Source: Microseira wollei NIES-4236 (GTDB lineage: Bacteria; Cyanobacteriota; Cyanobacteriia; Cyanobacteriales; Aerosakkonemataceae). Taken from it: a stretch of 32,940 bases of DNA. The stretch lies in assembly GCF_020521235.1 (NCBI RefSeq), contig NZ_BLAY01000118.1:1-32940 (forward strand). Reading direction: 5' to 3'. A model generated the notes under the pieces. It was not told the DNA's origin, did no database searches, and was given only the letters and a program-made list of their open reading frames with translations. A program made the position numbers and the translations under genes. The stretch's first letter is position 1, and each line of letters opens with the position of its first letter. Shown here one piece after another: positions 24,282 to 32,741 of the stretch.

Positions 24282-24416
24282 GGCGGGCAGAATGCCCACC
24301 CCACAAGAAAATTAAGTCTCTTGTGGGGTGGGCATCCTGCCTGCCTACGCTTTTTCAGAGAAACCCGGTTTCTTTGCATCAGTCCTGTTCTTGTGGGGTA
24401 GGCATCCTGCCTGCCT
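24282..24416. repeat. Convergent inverted and direct repeat block
   Basis: Arms at 24282-24307 and 24320-24345 form an about 26-bp hairpin of GGCAGAATGCCCACCCCACA type that can act as a bidirectional terminator between convergent genes. The right arm TTGTGGGGTGGGCATCCTGC recurs as a direct repeat (24321-24346 and 24391-24416, one mismatch). Between them, 24358-24386 is a decayed end of MITE family A (GAAACCCGGTTTCTTTGC, then AGTCCT). The second direct repeat supplies the stop codon of the glycosyltransferase. Confidence 0.8.
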
Positions 24417-25473
24417 AACCTACAATATCTTGAAACCATGCCTCGAAGCGATCGCCCAACGCCTCCAAAGAATACTCCATCTCAGCTAAGGCACGACAAT
24501 CCTTGCGGTTAATGGTATCTAATTTCCCCATTGCCTCGATTAACCCATCCACGCTATCAGGTTCGACCAAAAAACCCGTCTCCCCATCCCGGACAATTTC
24601 TGTCGGCCCACCCCGACGATATGATATCACCGGAACGCCACAAGCGAGCGCTTCAATCGCTACATTGCCAAACGCTTCCACCCAACGCGGCGTCATTAAA
24701 AGCGCCCGACACTGGCGCAATTGCTGCTGCAACTCATCCGTAGAAAGAAACCCCAAATAATCGATTGGCGCTGAAGGAAAAGCCTCCCAAACCTGCTTCC
24801 AATAAGCTTCATCGTGCATCGCACCCATAACCTTTAAACGCAACCCCGCGCGATTGGCAACGGCTACAGCGTCTTCTAGACCCTTTTCTGGGGAAATTCG
24901 CCCCACCCATGCCAAACTTGATTGTGGTTCCTCGCAGAAATCGTACAGCGAGAGATCGATGCCATTACCCAAACAGCGACAAGATTGGGCAAAAGGAAAC
25001 GTCGCCGCCTGCGCCAGACTGTGAACGCCAATAGTACCGGGAAACTGCATCGCCACCCGTCCGATAATTCGATCCATCTCGTCGGAGAGGGAACCCATAC
25101 TGACTAAATGAGCAACCCGACGCTGAAAAAACGGTGTTAGGTAAAAAGGCAACCAATCGTAAGCAAAATTAACAATTAAATCCCAATCGTTCTGTACTTC
25201 CCATGCGTAATCCCACAGATTCGCCAGTGCGGGATTTCCTGGCAGAATAATCGGAGCATCGCGCCCTTGATTTTGAGCATTTAACTGATATTTTCCCGCA
25301 ATTTGAACAATGGGTAGCGTTCCCAAAACCGAGCCAAAAGGCGCGACAATTTGCAGAGTATGACCGCGCCGGAGCATTTCTTGGGCAATATTTTTCACGG
25401 TTAATTCTACACCGCCCCCCAACCCGGTTCCCAGCGGGCCAACGGGAGTAGAGATGAATAACAGTTTAGACAT
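24415..25473 (-). CDS. Family 4 glycosyltransferase
   Basis: A 352-residue GT-B fold glycosyltransferase. The N-terminal domain starts MSKLLFISTPVGPLGTGLGG with the GGGVELTVKNIAQEM loop that binds the acceptor. The C-terminal domain has AWVGRISPEKGLEDAV for the nucleotide sugar, and the retaining-type E-x7-E motif EAFGNVAIEALACGVPVIS, followed by GGPTEIVRDGETGFLVEPD. The sugar donor and acceptor are unknown; exopolysaccharide or lipid glycosylation is typical. ATG 25473 fits the fold start better than 25518. The stop codon falls in a direct repeat. Confidence 0.9.
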   Translation of the reverse strand: MSKLLFISTPVGPLGTGLGGGVELTVKNIAQEMLRRGHTLQIVAPFGSVLGTLPIVQIAGKYQLNAQNQGRDAPIILPGNPALANLWDYAWEVQNDWDLIVNFAYDWLPFYLTPFFQRRVAHLVSMGSLSDEMDRIIGRVAMQFPGTIGVHSLAQAATFPFAQSCRCLGNGIDLSLYDFCEEPQSSLAWVGRISPEKGLEDAVAVANRAGLRLKVMGAMHDEAYWKQVWEAFPSAPIDYLGFLSTDELQQQLRQCRALLMTPRWVEAFGNVAIEALACGVPVISYRRGGPTEIVRDGETGFLVEPDSVDGLIEAMGKLDTINRKDCRALAEMEYSLEALGDRFEAWFQDIVG

Positions 25474-25530
25474 TTCAGATTGCAGATTGAAGAATTGCCG
25501 ATTTATTTTATCTGGCAAATTGCAGATTTC

Positions 25531-25558
25531 AAATCTAAAATCTTAAATCTTAAATCTA
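25531..25558. repeat. STRR array of AAATCTA/AAATCTT heptamers
   Basis: Four consecutive heptamers (AAATCTA, AAATCTT, AAATCTT, AAATCTA). The last one supplies the stop codon of the HEAT-repeat gene at 25556-25558. Confidence 0.85.
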
Positions 25559-26695
25559 AAATTCGTTGGGTGGATTCCTGGAACTAGACCGATTTTCCAT
25601 GCCTGATAAAGTGCGAATTCGGCTTAACTGAGTTAAAGCCCAACGGGCAGTTTCTTGCACTTCTTTATCCGGATCTTCTACAGCGTGGCGTAGGAGTTGG
25701 CTAAGTTGACCCAATGATTCGTACATTCGGGTTAGATCGCGGATCGCATTCTTCCGCACCTCTGCATTATCATCTTGCAGCGAAACAGCTAAAGCCCGGT
25801 TCATCGGTTTCAGGGTGCGAGTGCCAATTTGGGACAGTGCTTCTAAGATTAAACTGCGTTGCTGGGAATCTGCATCCATCAATAAATCTAACAAAGGCTG
25901 CATGGCTCGCGAATCTCCCCGCTGTGCCAGTTCCCAGATCGCTTTACGCCGCTTTCTGGGATCGGGATTGTGCAGATCTCGGATTAATTGATCGACTATA
26001 TTAACTCTGGTGATGCGAGTTGTTTCTTGTACTGGCAGATTCTCTTCCTGCGATTGTGGGGCTGATTGTTCTGGGTGAGATTGTGGCTGGGAATTTTCTG
26101 GATCGGGTTGTTCCGGCAAGGCAGTAAAGGGATTGCTGCCGTTGTTAGCATCATTTGACTTTGATGCTCCTAAATAGTGTTCTGGTAAAGGGGAAATTGG
26201 GGTATTGTAGCCGTTCTTGCCCGATTCTATTTCATCGCTGCCAAAGTTGGCCTCAAACTCATCGATATCTAGTACATCGGGGGAGGCTGAATCTGGTAGC
26301 GGTTTTTGCTGTTTTGGCTCGGGTTGGTTATCGTAACGTCGCTGCAAGTAGTATAGTCCCCCAGCGATGGCAAAAAACACCACCGCCGCACCGATCCACG
26401 CCAAGGACCATTTGTTACTTAAAAACTCGAAAGCCGGAGTTTGTTTGGGGGCAGGTTTTGGCCCCTCAAGGCTTGGTAGCGTATCCGTTGGATTTGGGAA
26501 AGGCTTCGGGATAGCCTGGGCTACTACCAACGGCACTGGCGACGCTGAAAATAAATTGTTATTGGTTCTCTCAACGCCTGGGTTGCGTTGGGGTGCCTCA
26601 CGCTCTTGCGTCGCCGTTGTGCCGACTGAACTGGGGGCAAAGCCGAGGCAAGTGATACAAGTTATTAGAAACAAAACAAAGCGTGGGGGCATCAT
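25556..26695 (-). CDS. HEAT-repeat protein with signal peptide and membrane anchor
   Basis: A 379-residue protein. A signal-like hydrophobic start (PPRFVLFLITCITCLGF) is followed by a proline-rich linker containing VVAQA. A transmembrane segment follows at about residues 99-120 (WSLAWIGAAVVFFAIAGGLYYL), then an acidic and Gln-rich disordered stretch. The C-terminal domain has about three to four HEAT-like helical repeats (RKRRKAIWELAQRGDSRAMQPL and following, to LSRIRTL). HEAT repeats are protein-binding scaffolds; in cyanobacteria some relate to phycobilin lyases, but nothing here shows lyase activity. The chosen ATG (26695) is one of two adjacent ATGs; a GTG at 26707 is also open. The repeat domain is probably cytoplasmic if the N-terminal segment is cleaved. 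Confidence 0.8.
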   Translation of the reverse strand: MMPPRFVLFLITCITCLGFAPSSVGTTATQEREAPQRNPGVERTNNNLFSASPVPLVVAQAIPKPFPNPTDTLPSLEGPKPAPKQTPAFEFLSNKWSLAWIGAAVVFFAIAGGLYYLQRRYDNQPEPKQQKPLPDSASPDVLDIDEFEANFGSDEIESGKNGYNTPISPLPEHYLGASKSNDANNGSNPFTALPEQPDPENSQPQSHPEQSAPQSQEENLPVQETTRITRVNIVDQLIRDLHNPDPRKRRKAIWELAQRGDSRAMQPLLDLLMDADSQQRSLILEALSQIGTRTLKPMNRALAVSLQDDNAEVRKNAIRDLTRMYESLGQLSQLLRHAVEDPDKEVQETARWALTQLSRIRTLSGMENRSSSRNPPNEF

Positions 26696-26938
26696 AAACC
26701 AACTCACGGCTAAAAGAGGTAGCCAAACTATCCGCTGGGTAGATTGGGGCTAGTTCAATCCTAAACTGGCATCTACCCAGAAACTATGAAAATACGCTTT
26801 GCAGTTTACAGTAAATTTACAAATTTCACTGTGAGTAGATATTTCATCTTATCCGTAAGCCGCATCCGATTTGGCAGTAGCAAGCAGGCGATCGCAAGAG
26901 CTTCCCGTAGCAAATCGCCCTATCGTCAAAAATTGCTC

Positions 26939-28144
26939 CTAGCGCCAAAGTTCTGATTTATATTCTACTGGCACTGGCACCTCCCGCCCTCGCAAGACAG
27001 ACGAATCTAATTGGCTAGTAGGTTCTTCCAGGGGTTGAGGCATCTTGCCAACGCTTGGCTTGGGTTGGAGGCGATTTGCCAGTATATCCCGCTGATTCAC
27101 TAGGTATATACTTACCAAGGTTAAGCCGACGCCGCTCCACTCGAGTGAATTGAGCATTTCCGACAAAAACAGGTTGCCAAACAACAGGGCGAATACTGGC
27201 GTCAGGAAGGTAAGCGAACTCAAACTCGTCAAACTGCCACTGGATGCGAAGTAGAAGAATAAACCATATGCGATGGCGCTGCCAAATACCGTCGAGTAGC
27301 TCAACGCCATCCAACCCGATAGATCGATATTCACCCACTGCTGGCTTTCAGTTGCAGCCGAAAGCGCGAATAACGGCAACCCACCCAAAATCATATGCCA
27401 TCCCGTAGCCACCACTGGATCGGCATAGCGACAAAGGTGACGCGCGATCGCCGTTCCCACCGCCATCGCCAGTGCTGCCACTAGCATCAACCATTGTCCA
27501 TAATGGGTCGCGAGCGTTGCCGGTTCTAAGTTGACTAAAGATGGGGAATCGTTGGCAATACCCAGTCCCGATGCCCCAATTTGGTGCAGCCACTCAAAAA
27601 TCCACTGCTTTGGCAACCCAATCAAACTAATCCCCAACACCCCCAAACCGAGTCCCAGCCAACCAAAGAGTCCGATCCGTTCCCCAAATAACCACAAAGA
27701 TAATAACGCCACCGCCAGGGGTTGGGAGTCAATCATCACCGATCCCAAACCCGCATCGGTGCGAACCAATCCTGCTGCTAAAAACCCTTGAAACAATGCC
27801 CCATCGACTAAAGCAAACAAGCCGATCCACAGCCATGCTAACCAGCTATTGGGTTGCCGTCTTCCCGTCATTGCCGCGAACAACAACACTAACACCCCCG
27901 CTGGCACTAAGCGCACCCCAGCCATAAACAGCGGTGTCGTATGGGGAATTACCCCTTTCATCGCCACCATTGCCGTCCCCCACAAGAAAAATGGCGCAAT
28001 TAACAGCAGGAAAGATCCAAGAAATTTAGATTCATTTCTTTGACTTTCTCGCCCTGCTATGGTAATATTATTCGCTTCTGATTCCGCTGTGGCCGTCAAC
28101 CTGAAGATGCTGGAAATGTGAAATCGAATTAGTATCCAGTGCAT
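26939..28144 (-). CDS. EamA/DMT family transporter
   Basis: A 401-residue drug/metabolite transporter superfamily protein with about ten membrane helices in two five-helix EamA repeats: one from FLGSFLLLIAPFFLWGTAMV, the second from QWLMLVAALAMAVGTAIARH. The typical WGTAMVAMKG start of the first repeat and the closing FLTPVFALLFGNLFLSEML of the second are present. The substrate cannot be inferred. A short hydrophilic N-terminus and a proline-rich C-terminal tail are predicted to be cytoplasmic. The 230-bp gap on its 3' side (26708-26938) carries only a short GCGATCGC-containing repeat. Confidence 0.9.
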   Translation of the reverse strand: MHWILIRFHISSIFRLTATAESEANNITIAGRESQRNESKFLGSFLLLIAPFFLWGTAMVAMKGVIPHTTPLFMAGVRLVPAGVLVLLFAAMTGRRQPNSWLAWLWIGLFALVDGALFQGFLAAGLVRTDAGLGSVMIDSQPLAVALLSLWLFGERIGLFGWLGLGLGVLGISLIGLPKQWIFEWLHQIGASGLGIANDSPSLVNLEPATLATHYGQWLMLVAALAMAVGTAIARHLCRYADPVVATGWHMILGGLPLFALSAATESQQWVNIDLSGWMALSYSTVFGSAIAYGLFFYFASSGSLTSLSSLTFLTPVFALLFGNLFLSEMLNSLEWSGVGLTLVSIYLVNQRDILANRLQPKPSVGKMPQPLEEPTSQLDSSVLRGREVPVPVEYKSELWR

Positions 28145-28484
28145 GAAATAGCTCCAAGACTTTCAGAGCTTGGACTCGCTTGTATTGCATCTTATTGTAG
28201 AGTATCGTGAATTTCTGTTAAGAATCCGACACATAGAGAAATATCTGTTAAATGAGGTAGAGTTTGGCCAGAAGGCAAGACTTAGGGCTTAAGATAACCG
28301 AGCGAGCCAGTTCTACTGGTGAGGGAATAAGGCAAACTAGAATTGCTGGACTCTGGTTGGAACATGGGTGATGGGGAAGACTCTTGAAGATGGGGAAGAA
28401 TTACGTTCGCTCTGCTTCATATCCCTTGTCTCCCTTGTCTCCCTTGTCTCCCTCTCCCTCTCCCTATTACTTTGACTGCCTATC
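28145..28484. other. Intergenic region with a short tandem repeat
   Basis: No gene is seen in the 340 bp between the divergent EamA and SppA genes, which must hold both promoters. A pyrimidine-rich tandem repeat lies at 28422-28464: three TCCCTTGTC nonamers, two TCCCTC hexamers and TCCC. It ends 20 bp before the sppA start, where a ribosome binding site would be expected; no clear one is visible. Confidence 0.6.
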
Positions 28485-29303
28485 ATGTGGCCTTTTAAGC
28501 CTAGATTTCGCAAACAAATTGCTCGGATTGAAATTACCGGCGCGATCGCATCCGCCACCCGCAAACGAGTCCTCGAAGCTCTCAAAACCATTGAGGAAAA
28601 ACGTTTTCCTGCCTTACTGCTGCGGATCGATAGCCCTGGTGGCACCGTAGGAGATTCTCAAGAAATCTACAGCGCCTTGAAGCGCCTGCAACAAAAGGTC
28701 AAGATCGTCGCCAGCTTCGGCAATATCTCGGCATCTGGCGGCGTTTACATCGGCATGGGCGCCCAACATATCATGGCGAACCCAGGTACGATTACTGGGA
28801 GTATCGGTGTAATTCTACGCGGCAATAACTTGGAACGCCTGCTGGATAAAATCGGTGTTTCTTTTAAAACAATTAAATCAGGACCGTATAAAGATATACT
28901 GGCATTTGACCGAGAACTGACTGATGCGGAAAAAAATATACTGCAAGAATTGATCGATATCAGCTATTCCCAGTTTGTCCAAACCGTAGCCTGTTCGCGC
29001 AACTTGGGGGTAGAAACCGTGAGGAGTTTCGCGGATGGGCGTATTTTTACAGGAGAACAAGCATTACAGCTGGGTATTGTAGACCGGCTCGGCACCGAAG
29101 AAGATGCCCGACGTTGGGCAGCAGAACTGGTGGGACTCGACCCGGAAAAAACCAGGTGTTATAACTTTGAAGAACGCAAACCAGTGATCAACCGCTTCCT
29201 GTCTGAGAAAGCTCAAGCAACTTCGGGTTTGGTAGCGGGGATCAATTGGTTAGAATTCGAGCTGTCTACGAATGGTTTACCTTTGTGGCTGTATCGACCT
29301 TAA
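28485..29303 (+). CDS. sppA: Signal peptide peptidase SppA, short form
   Basis: A 272-residue member of the S49 family with one protease domain. Residues 45-60 carry LRIDSPGGTVGDSQEIYSAL. The nucleophile is S84 in NISASGGVYIG and the general-base lysine is K136 in SGPYKD, forming a Ser/Lys dyad. GTITGSIGVI precedes the lysine region, and LGIVDRLGT ends the domain. SppA degrades signal-peptide remnants, and in cyanobacteria SppA1 is tied to phycobilisome breakdown. The usual N-terminal membrane helix is absent: MWPFKPRFRKQ is basic. It may associate with the membrane as an oligomer. The pyrimidine repeat directly upstream is unusual. Confidence 0.9.
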   Translation: MWPFKPRFRKQIARIEITGAIASATRKRVLEALKTIEEKRFPALLLRIDSPGGTVGDSQEIYSALKRLQQKVKIVASFGNISASGGVYIGMGAQHIMANPGTITGSIGVILRGNNLERLLDKIGVSFKTIKSGPYKDILAFDRELTDAEKNILQELIDISYSQFVQTVACSRNLGVETVRSFADGRIFTGEQALQLGIVDRLGTEEDARRWAAELVGLDPEKTRCYNFEERKPVINRFLSEKAQATSGLVAGINWLEFELSTNGLPLWLYRP

Positions 29304-29335
29304 ACGGTCACGAGTCATTTGTCCTGTCCAAACAG

Positions 29336-29363
29336 CCAATTACCAATTACCAATTAGCAATTA
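29336..29363. repeat. STRR array, CCAATTA x3 plus GCAATTA
   Basis: Four heptamers in the sppA-aroH gap, ending about 15 bp before the aroH ribosome binding site. Same type as the array at 22601-22663. Confidence 0.9.
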
Positions 29364-29378
29364 ACGATAACAAGACAT

Positions 29379-29383
29379 GGAGG
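29379..29383 (+). promoter_or_regulatory. Ribosome binding site deciding the aroH GTG start
   Basis: GGAGG placed 8 nt before GTG 29392. It is part of ATGGAGG, so it competes with the in-frame ATG at 29377. Confidence 0.6.
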
Positions 29384-29391
29384 ATTTTAGC

Positions 29392-29805
29392 GTGGAGTGG
29401 CAAGTTCGCGCAATTCGCGGGGCAACAACTGTATCAGAAAATTCGGTTGAAGCAATTCGAGAAGCAGTGATGGAACTGCTAGAGCAATTAGAACAGGGGA
29501 ATCATTTAGACCCCAACGATATTATTAGTGCAATTTTTTCTGCCACCCGCGATCTGGATGCTATTTATCCAGCAGCGATCGCGCGCGAACGTCCCCACTG
29601 GGATAACGTGGCACTGTTAGATGTCCAACAGATGCACGTCGAGGGCAGTTTAGATCGCTGCATTCGCTGTCTGATCCACGTTAACGTCCCCAAACCTAAC
29701 GCGGTAATCTACCATCCCTACCTGCGCCAAGCCAAAAACCTCAGACCCGACTGGAGTATATTGAGCGATCGCAGTCATACCATTGCACCTGTCGCTGGTA
29801 GCTGA
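29392..29805 (+). CDS. aroH: Chorismate mutase, AroH type
   Basis: A 137-residue monofunctional chorismate mutase (trimeric AroH fold) that turns chorismate into prephenate for phenylalanine and tyrosine. Recognisable features are the N-terminal VRAIRGATTVSENS with the active-site arginine, VALLDVQQMHVEGSLDRCIR with the glutamate and second arginine, and the closing YHPYLRQAKNLRPD. The start is most likely GTG 29392 (MEWQVRAIRG). GGAGG at 29379-29383 lies 8 nt before it, and that sequence overlaps an in-frame ATG at 29377 which would add only five residues. A 16-mer repeat array begins 5 bp after the stop. Confidence 0.92.
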   Translation: MEWQVRAIRGATTVSENSVEAIREAVMELLEQLEQGNHLDPNDIISAIFSATRDLDAIYPAAIARERPHWDNVALLDVQQMHVEGSLDRCIRCLIHVNVPKPNAVIYHPYLRQAKNLRPDWSILSDRSHTIAPVAGS

Positions 29806-29810
29806 TTGGG

Positions 29811-29874
29811 GCAGGTGGGCCCAGGGGCAGGTGGGCCCAGGTGCAGGTGGGCCCAGGGGCAGGTGGGCCCAGGG
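29811..29874. repeat. 16-bp tandem repeat, four copies
   Basis: Four units of GCAGGTGGGCCCAGGG, one with a final T. GGGCCC makes each unit partly self-complementary. It starts immediately after the aroH stop and is non-coding. Confidence 0.95.
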
Positions 29875-29892
29875 GAATTTGAATGTATATTC

Positions 29893-30044
29893 TCACCCGC
29901 TCACCCGCTCACCCGCTCACCTACTCACCCGCTCACCTACTCACCCGCTCACCCGCTCACCCGCTCACCCGCTCACCTACTCACCCGCTCACCTACTCAC
30001 CCGCTCACCTACTCACCCGCTCACCCGCTCACCCGCTCACCCGC
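29893..30044. repeat. Octamer tandem repeat, 19 copies
   Basis: Exactly 152 bp of two octamers, TCACCCGC (A) and TCACCTAC (B), in the order AAABABAAAABABABAAAA. An eight-base period is not a multiple of three, so it opens meaningless frames in all three phases. With the 16-mer array it fills most of the 408-bp gap between aroH and ftsH. Confidence 0.97.
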
Positions 30045-30213
30045 TCAAAAAGCCCCCTCAGTTGTCTTATGTCTGCGAATTAAGTTAAATTTAGTTAAGA
30101 TTTGTTATCGGTTCTAATTTTCATGGTGTACCGATTGCTTTGCCGCTTGGTTGGCGCGAAGCATTACATTAACCATCAAAAAATTAGTTGGATCTGAATT
30201 TAGAGGCAACCAT

Positions 30214-32100
30214 ATGAAATTGTCCTGGAAAGTTGTCCTGCTGTGGACGTTGCCTGCCTTGGTGATAGGATTTTTCCTCTGGCAAGGTGCATTTGCCCCC
30301 GCCCCCGCAGATATGGGCAGGAACGCTGCAAGCACTCGCATGACCTACGGGCGCTTTTTAGAATACCTGGATGCGGGTAGAGTCATCGGTGTCGATCTGT
30401 ACGATAGCGGTCGGACGGCAATTGTCGAGGCGATAGACCCGGAACTAGACAACCAACCCCAACGGTTGCGCGTGGACTTACCCGCCGCCGCGCCGGAACT
30501 AATTGCTAAACTGCGCGATAACAAAATTAGTTTTGATGTCCACCCAGTCCGCAATGACGGCGCTATTTGGGGGTTATTGGGGAATCTGGTATTCCCCATT
30601 TTGCTAATTGCTGGGTTGTTTTTCCTGTTCCGTCGCTCTAACAACATTCCCGGCGGTCCCGGACAAGCGATGAGTTTTGGCAAATCTCGCGCCCGCTTTC
30701 AAATGGAAGCGAAAACCGGCGTTAAATTTGACGATGTGGCGGGGATTGAAGAAGCCAAAGAAGAATTGCAAGAAATCGTCACTTTCCTCAAACAACCGGA
30801 GAAATTCAGCGCTGTGGGTGCGCGCATTCCCAAAGGCGTATTGTTAATTGGTCCTCCGGGAACTGGTAAAACTTTACTCGCTAAAGCGATCGCTGGTGAA
30901 GCAGGTGTTCCTTTCTTCAGTATTTCGGGTAGCGAATTTGTCGAAATGTTCGTCGGTGTGGGCGCTTCCCGCGTGCGCGACTTATTCAAAAAAGCCAAAG
31001 AAAACGCCCCCTGCTTGGTATTCATCGATGAAATTGATGCGGTAGGTCGTCAGCGCGGCGCAGGAATAGGCGGCGGTAACGACGAACGCGAGCAAACCCT
31101 CAACCAGTTATTAACAGAAATGGACGGGTTTGAAGGCAATACCGGCATTATTATCATCGCCGCTACCAACCGCCCCGATGTATTAGATGCTGCCTTGTTG
31201 CGTCCCGGACGCTTCGACCGTCAAATTTTAGTCGATGCTCCCGATATTAAGGGACGTCTGGAAGTTCTCAACGTCCACGCGCGGAACAAAAAACTAGCGC
31301 CGGAAGTATCGTTAGAAGGTATCGCCCGTCGCACCCCTGGTTTTACAGGCGCAGATTTGGCGAACTTGCTCAACGAAGCCGCGATTTTAACCGCCCGTCG
31401 CCGCAAAGATGCCATTACGATGGCGGAAATTAACGATGCTGTTGACCGGGTCGTCGCCGGGATGGAAGGTACGCCCCTGGTGGATAGCAAGAGCAAGCGG
31501 CTAATTGGTTATCATGAAATCGGACATGCGATCGTCGGCACGCTGCTGAAACACCACGACCCAGTCCAAAAGGTAACGTTAATTCCACGGGGACAAGCGC
31601 GGGGTTTGACTTGGTTTACACCGAATGAAGACCAAGGTTTAATTTCTCGCGCCCAGTTGCTAGCGCGCATTACCGGCGCTTTGGGCGGTCGCGCTGCTGA
31701 AGAAATTATCTTCGGCGATGCGGAAGTAACCACTGGTGCTGGTGGCGACTTGCAACAAGTATCCGGTTTGGCGCGACAAATGGTCACCCGCTTCGGCATG
31801 TCCGATTTGGGACCATTGTCTTTAGAAAGTCAAACGGGCGAAGTATTTTTGGGTCGCGACTTTATGACCCGCGCCGAGTACTCGGAAGAAATTGCCGCCC
31901 GCATTGATGCCCAAGTGAAAACGATTACAGACGACTGCTACAAACAAGCCAAGCAAATTATCCGCGATCATCGCACTGTTATCGATCGTTTGGTAGATCT
32001 GTTGGTGGAAAAAGAAACAATTGACGGTGAAGAATTCCGGCAAATTGTGGCTGAGTATACTGTCGTTCCGGAGAAAGAACAGTACGTTCCTCAACTGTAA
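30214..32100 (+). CDS. ftsH: ATP-dependent zinc metalloprotease FtsH
   Basis: A 628-residue FtsH. Two membrane helices (about 7-27 and 120-140) flank a lumenal or periplasmic domain. The AAA+ module has Walker A GPPGTGKT (213-220), Walker [10 protein letters not shown] and the second region of homology [18 protein letters not shown]. The zinc motif HEIGH (434-438) replaces the usual HEAGH. FtsH hexamers pull out and degrade membrane proteins, including damaged D1 of photosystem II. Cyanobacteria have several paralogues, and which one this is cannot be told. ATG 30214 with GAGG at 30203-30206 is preferred over 30151, giving the normal [11 protein letters not shown] start. A strong intrinsic terminator follows at 32153. 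Confidence 0.96.
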   Translation: MKLSWKVVLLWTLPALVIGFFLWQGAFAPAPADMGRNAASTRMTYGRFLEYLDAGRVIGVDLYDSGRTAIVEAIDPELDNQPQRLRVDLPAAAPELIAKLRDNKISFDVHPVRNDGAIWGLLGNLVFPILLIAGLFFLFRRSNNIPGGPGQAMSFGKSRARFQMEAKTGVKFDDVAGIEEAKEELQEIVTFLKQPEKFSAVGARIPKGVLLIGPPGTGKTLLAKAIAGEAGVPFFSISGSEFVEMFVGVGASRVRDLFKKAKENAPCLVFIDEIDAVGRQRGAGIGGGNDEREQTLNQLLTEMDGFEGNTGIIIIAATNRPDVLDAALLRPGRFDRQILVDAPDIKGRLEVLNVHARNKKLAPEVSLEGIARRTPGFTGADLANLLNEAAILTARRRKDAITMAEINDAVDRVVAGMEGTPLVDSKSKRLIGYHEIGHAIVGTLLKHHDPVQKVTLIPRGQARGLTWFTPNEDQGLISRAQLLARITGALGGRAAEEIIFGDAEVTTGAGGDLQQVSGLARQMVTRFGMSDLGPLSLESQTGEVFLGRDFMTRAEYSEEIAARIDAQVKTITDDCYKQAKQIIRDHRTVIDRLVDLLVEKETIDGEEFRQIVAEYTVVPEKEQYVPQL

Positions 32101-32152
32101 TTTCAGATTGTGGATTGCAGAGATTCTGAAATCTAATATCAGCTAATAGATA

Positions 32153-32180
32153 GGGATGGTGAATATCATCCCTTTTTTTT
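32153..32180 (+). terminator. Intrinsic terminator of ftsH
   Basis: GGGATG, 8-nt loop, CATCCC, then eight T residues, 52 bp after the ftsH stop. The stem is short, but stem plus T-run is the standard pattern. Confidence 0.8.
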
Positions 32181-32214
32181 GTGTCTTCTGAGTGCCGACC
32201 TGTTCTTTGGATTT

Positions 32215-32331
32215 ATAGCGGATTGCAGGCGGATGAGTTACAGCGAAAGTTTGTGTAGCGGCAGCCTTAAGACTGCCGCTACACAAACGAAGCCTTTTGG
32301 CTGTCCTGACTCGAAAAGCAATCTGCTGTAT
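32215..32331. mobile_element. MITE family B, copy 2 (117 bp)
   Basis: Same length as the copy at 12874-12990 and similar to it when reversed. Ends ATAGCGGATTGC and GCAATCTGCTGTAT are imperfect inverted repeats flanked by TA. The centre is a hairpin with arms GTTTGTGTAGCGGCAG and CTGCCGCTACACAAAC, followed by GAAGCC as in the 94-bp repeat at 1-256. Confidence 0.8.
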
Positions 32332-32741
32332 CCTGTAGGCTCTCCTACCCTAGCGACGGCACAATCTAGCAATCTAAACTCTATTTTTTATATCTAAAGG
32401 TATAATTATTTATATATTTAGATAGATAAGATTGCTATTAAATTTATATGTTTAGGTAGATTTAATTTGATTGATTTTGAATATAGCGTTAAGGAATGGT
32501 TTTTAGGAAGAGGAACCCTGGCTCATACAGCCTATAAATAAATGTTTCGCGCTGTTTGACTTTTTTTCAGGACTTACGCAAAGAAACCGGGTTTCTACGA
32601 AGAAACCCGGTTTATGACCTCGTGGCCCGTAAGTCCTATTTTTGATGAATATTACACAGAAATACTTGTCATTGGTGACAGGGTTAGATAATCTTTTTAT
32701 TAAAGAAATACCTGGAAAGTCCTGATGGCAAATTCTGAAAT
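32332..32741. other. AT-rich intergenic region before the secreted protein
   Basis: No gene is seen. 32390-32480 is very AT-rich, with TATAAT at 32401-32406 that could be a -10 element, though too far from the next start to be certain. The remaining notable feature is MITE family A copy 3. Confidence 0.5.
32569..32637. mobile_element. MITE family A, copy 3 (69 bp, short form)
   Basis: Ends AGGACTTACG and CGTAAGTCCT are perfect 10-bp inverted repeats. The inside carries a GAAACCGGGTTTC and GAAACCCGGTTT inverted pair, also present in copy 2. At 69 bp it is shorter than the 103-105 bp copies, probably by internal deletion. Confidence 0.78.

Noticed and set aside
29811-30044. CRISPR array
   Set aside because: The repeat units are 16 and 8 bp with no unique spacers and no cas genes nearby.
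29783-30117. Three overlapping plus-strand frames of about 65-103 codons reading Ser-Pro-Ala-His-Pro-Leu-Thr repeats
   Set aside because: They are translations of the 16-mer and octamer tandem repeats in all three phases. An 8-bp period keeps every frame open and has no start signal or family match.
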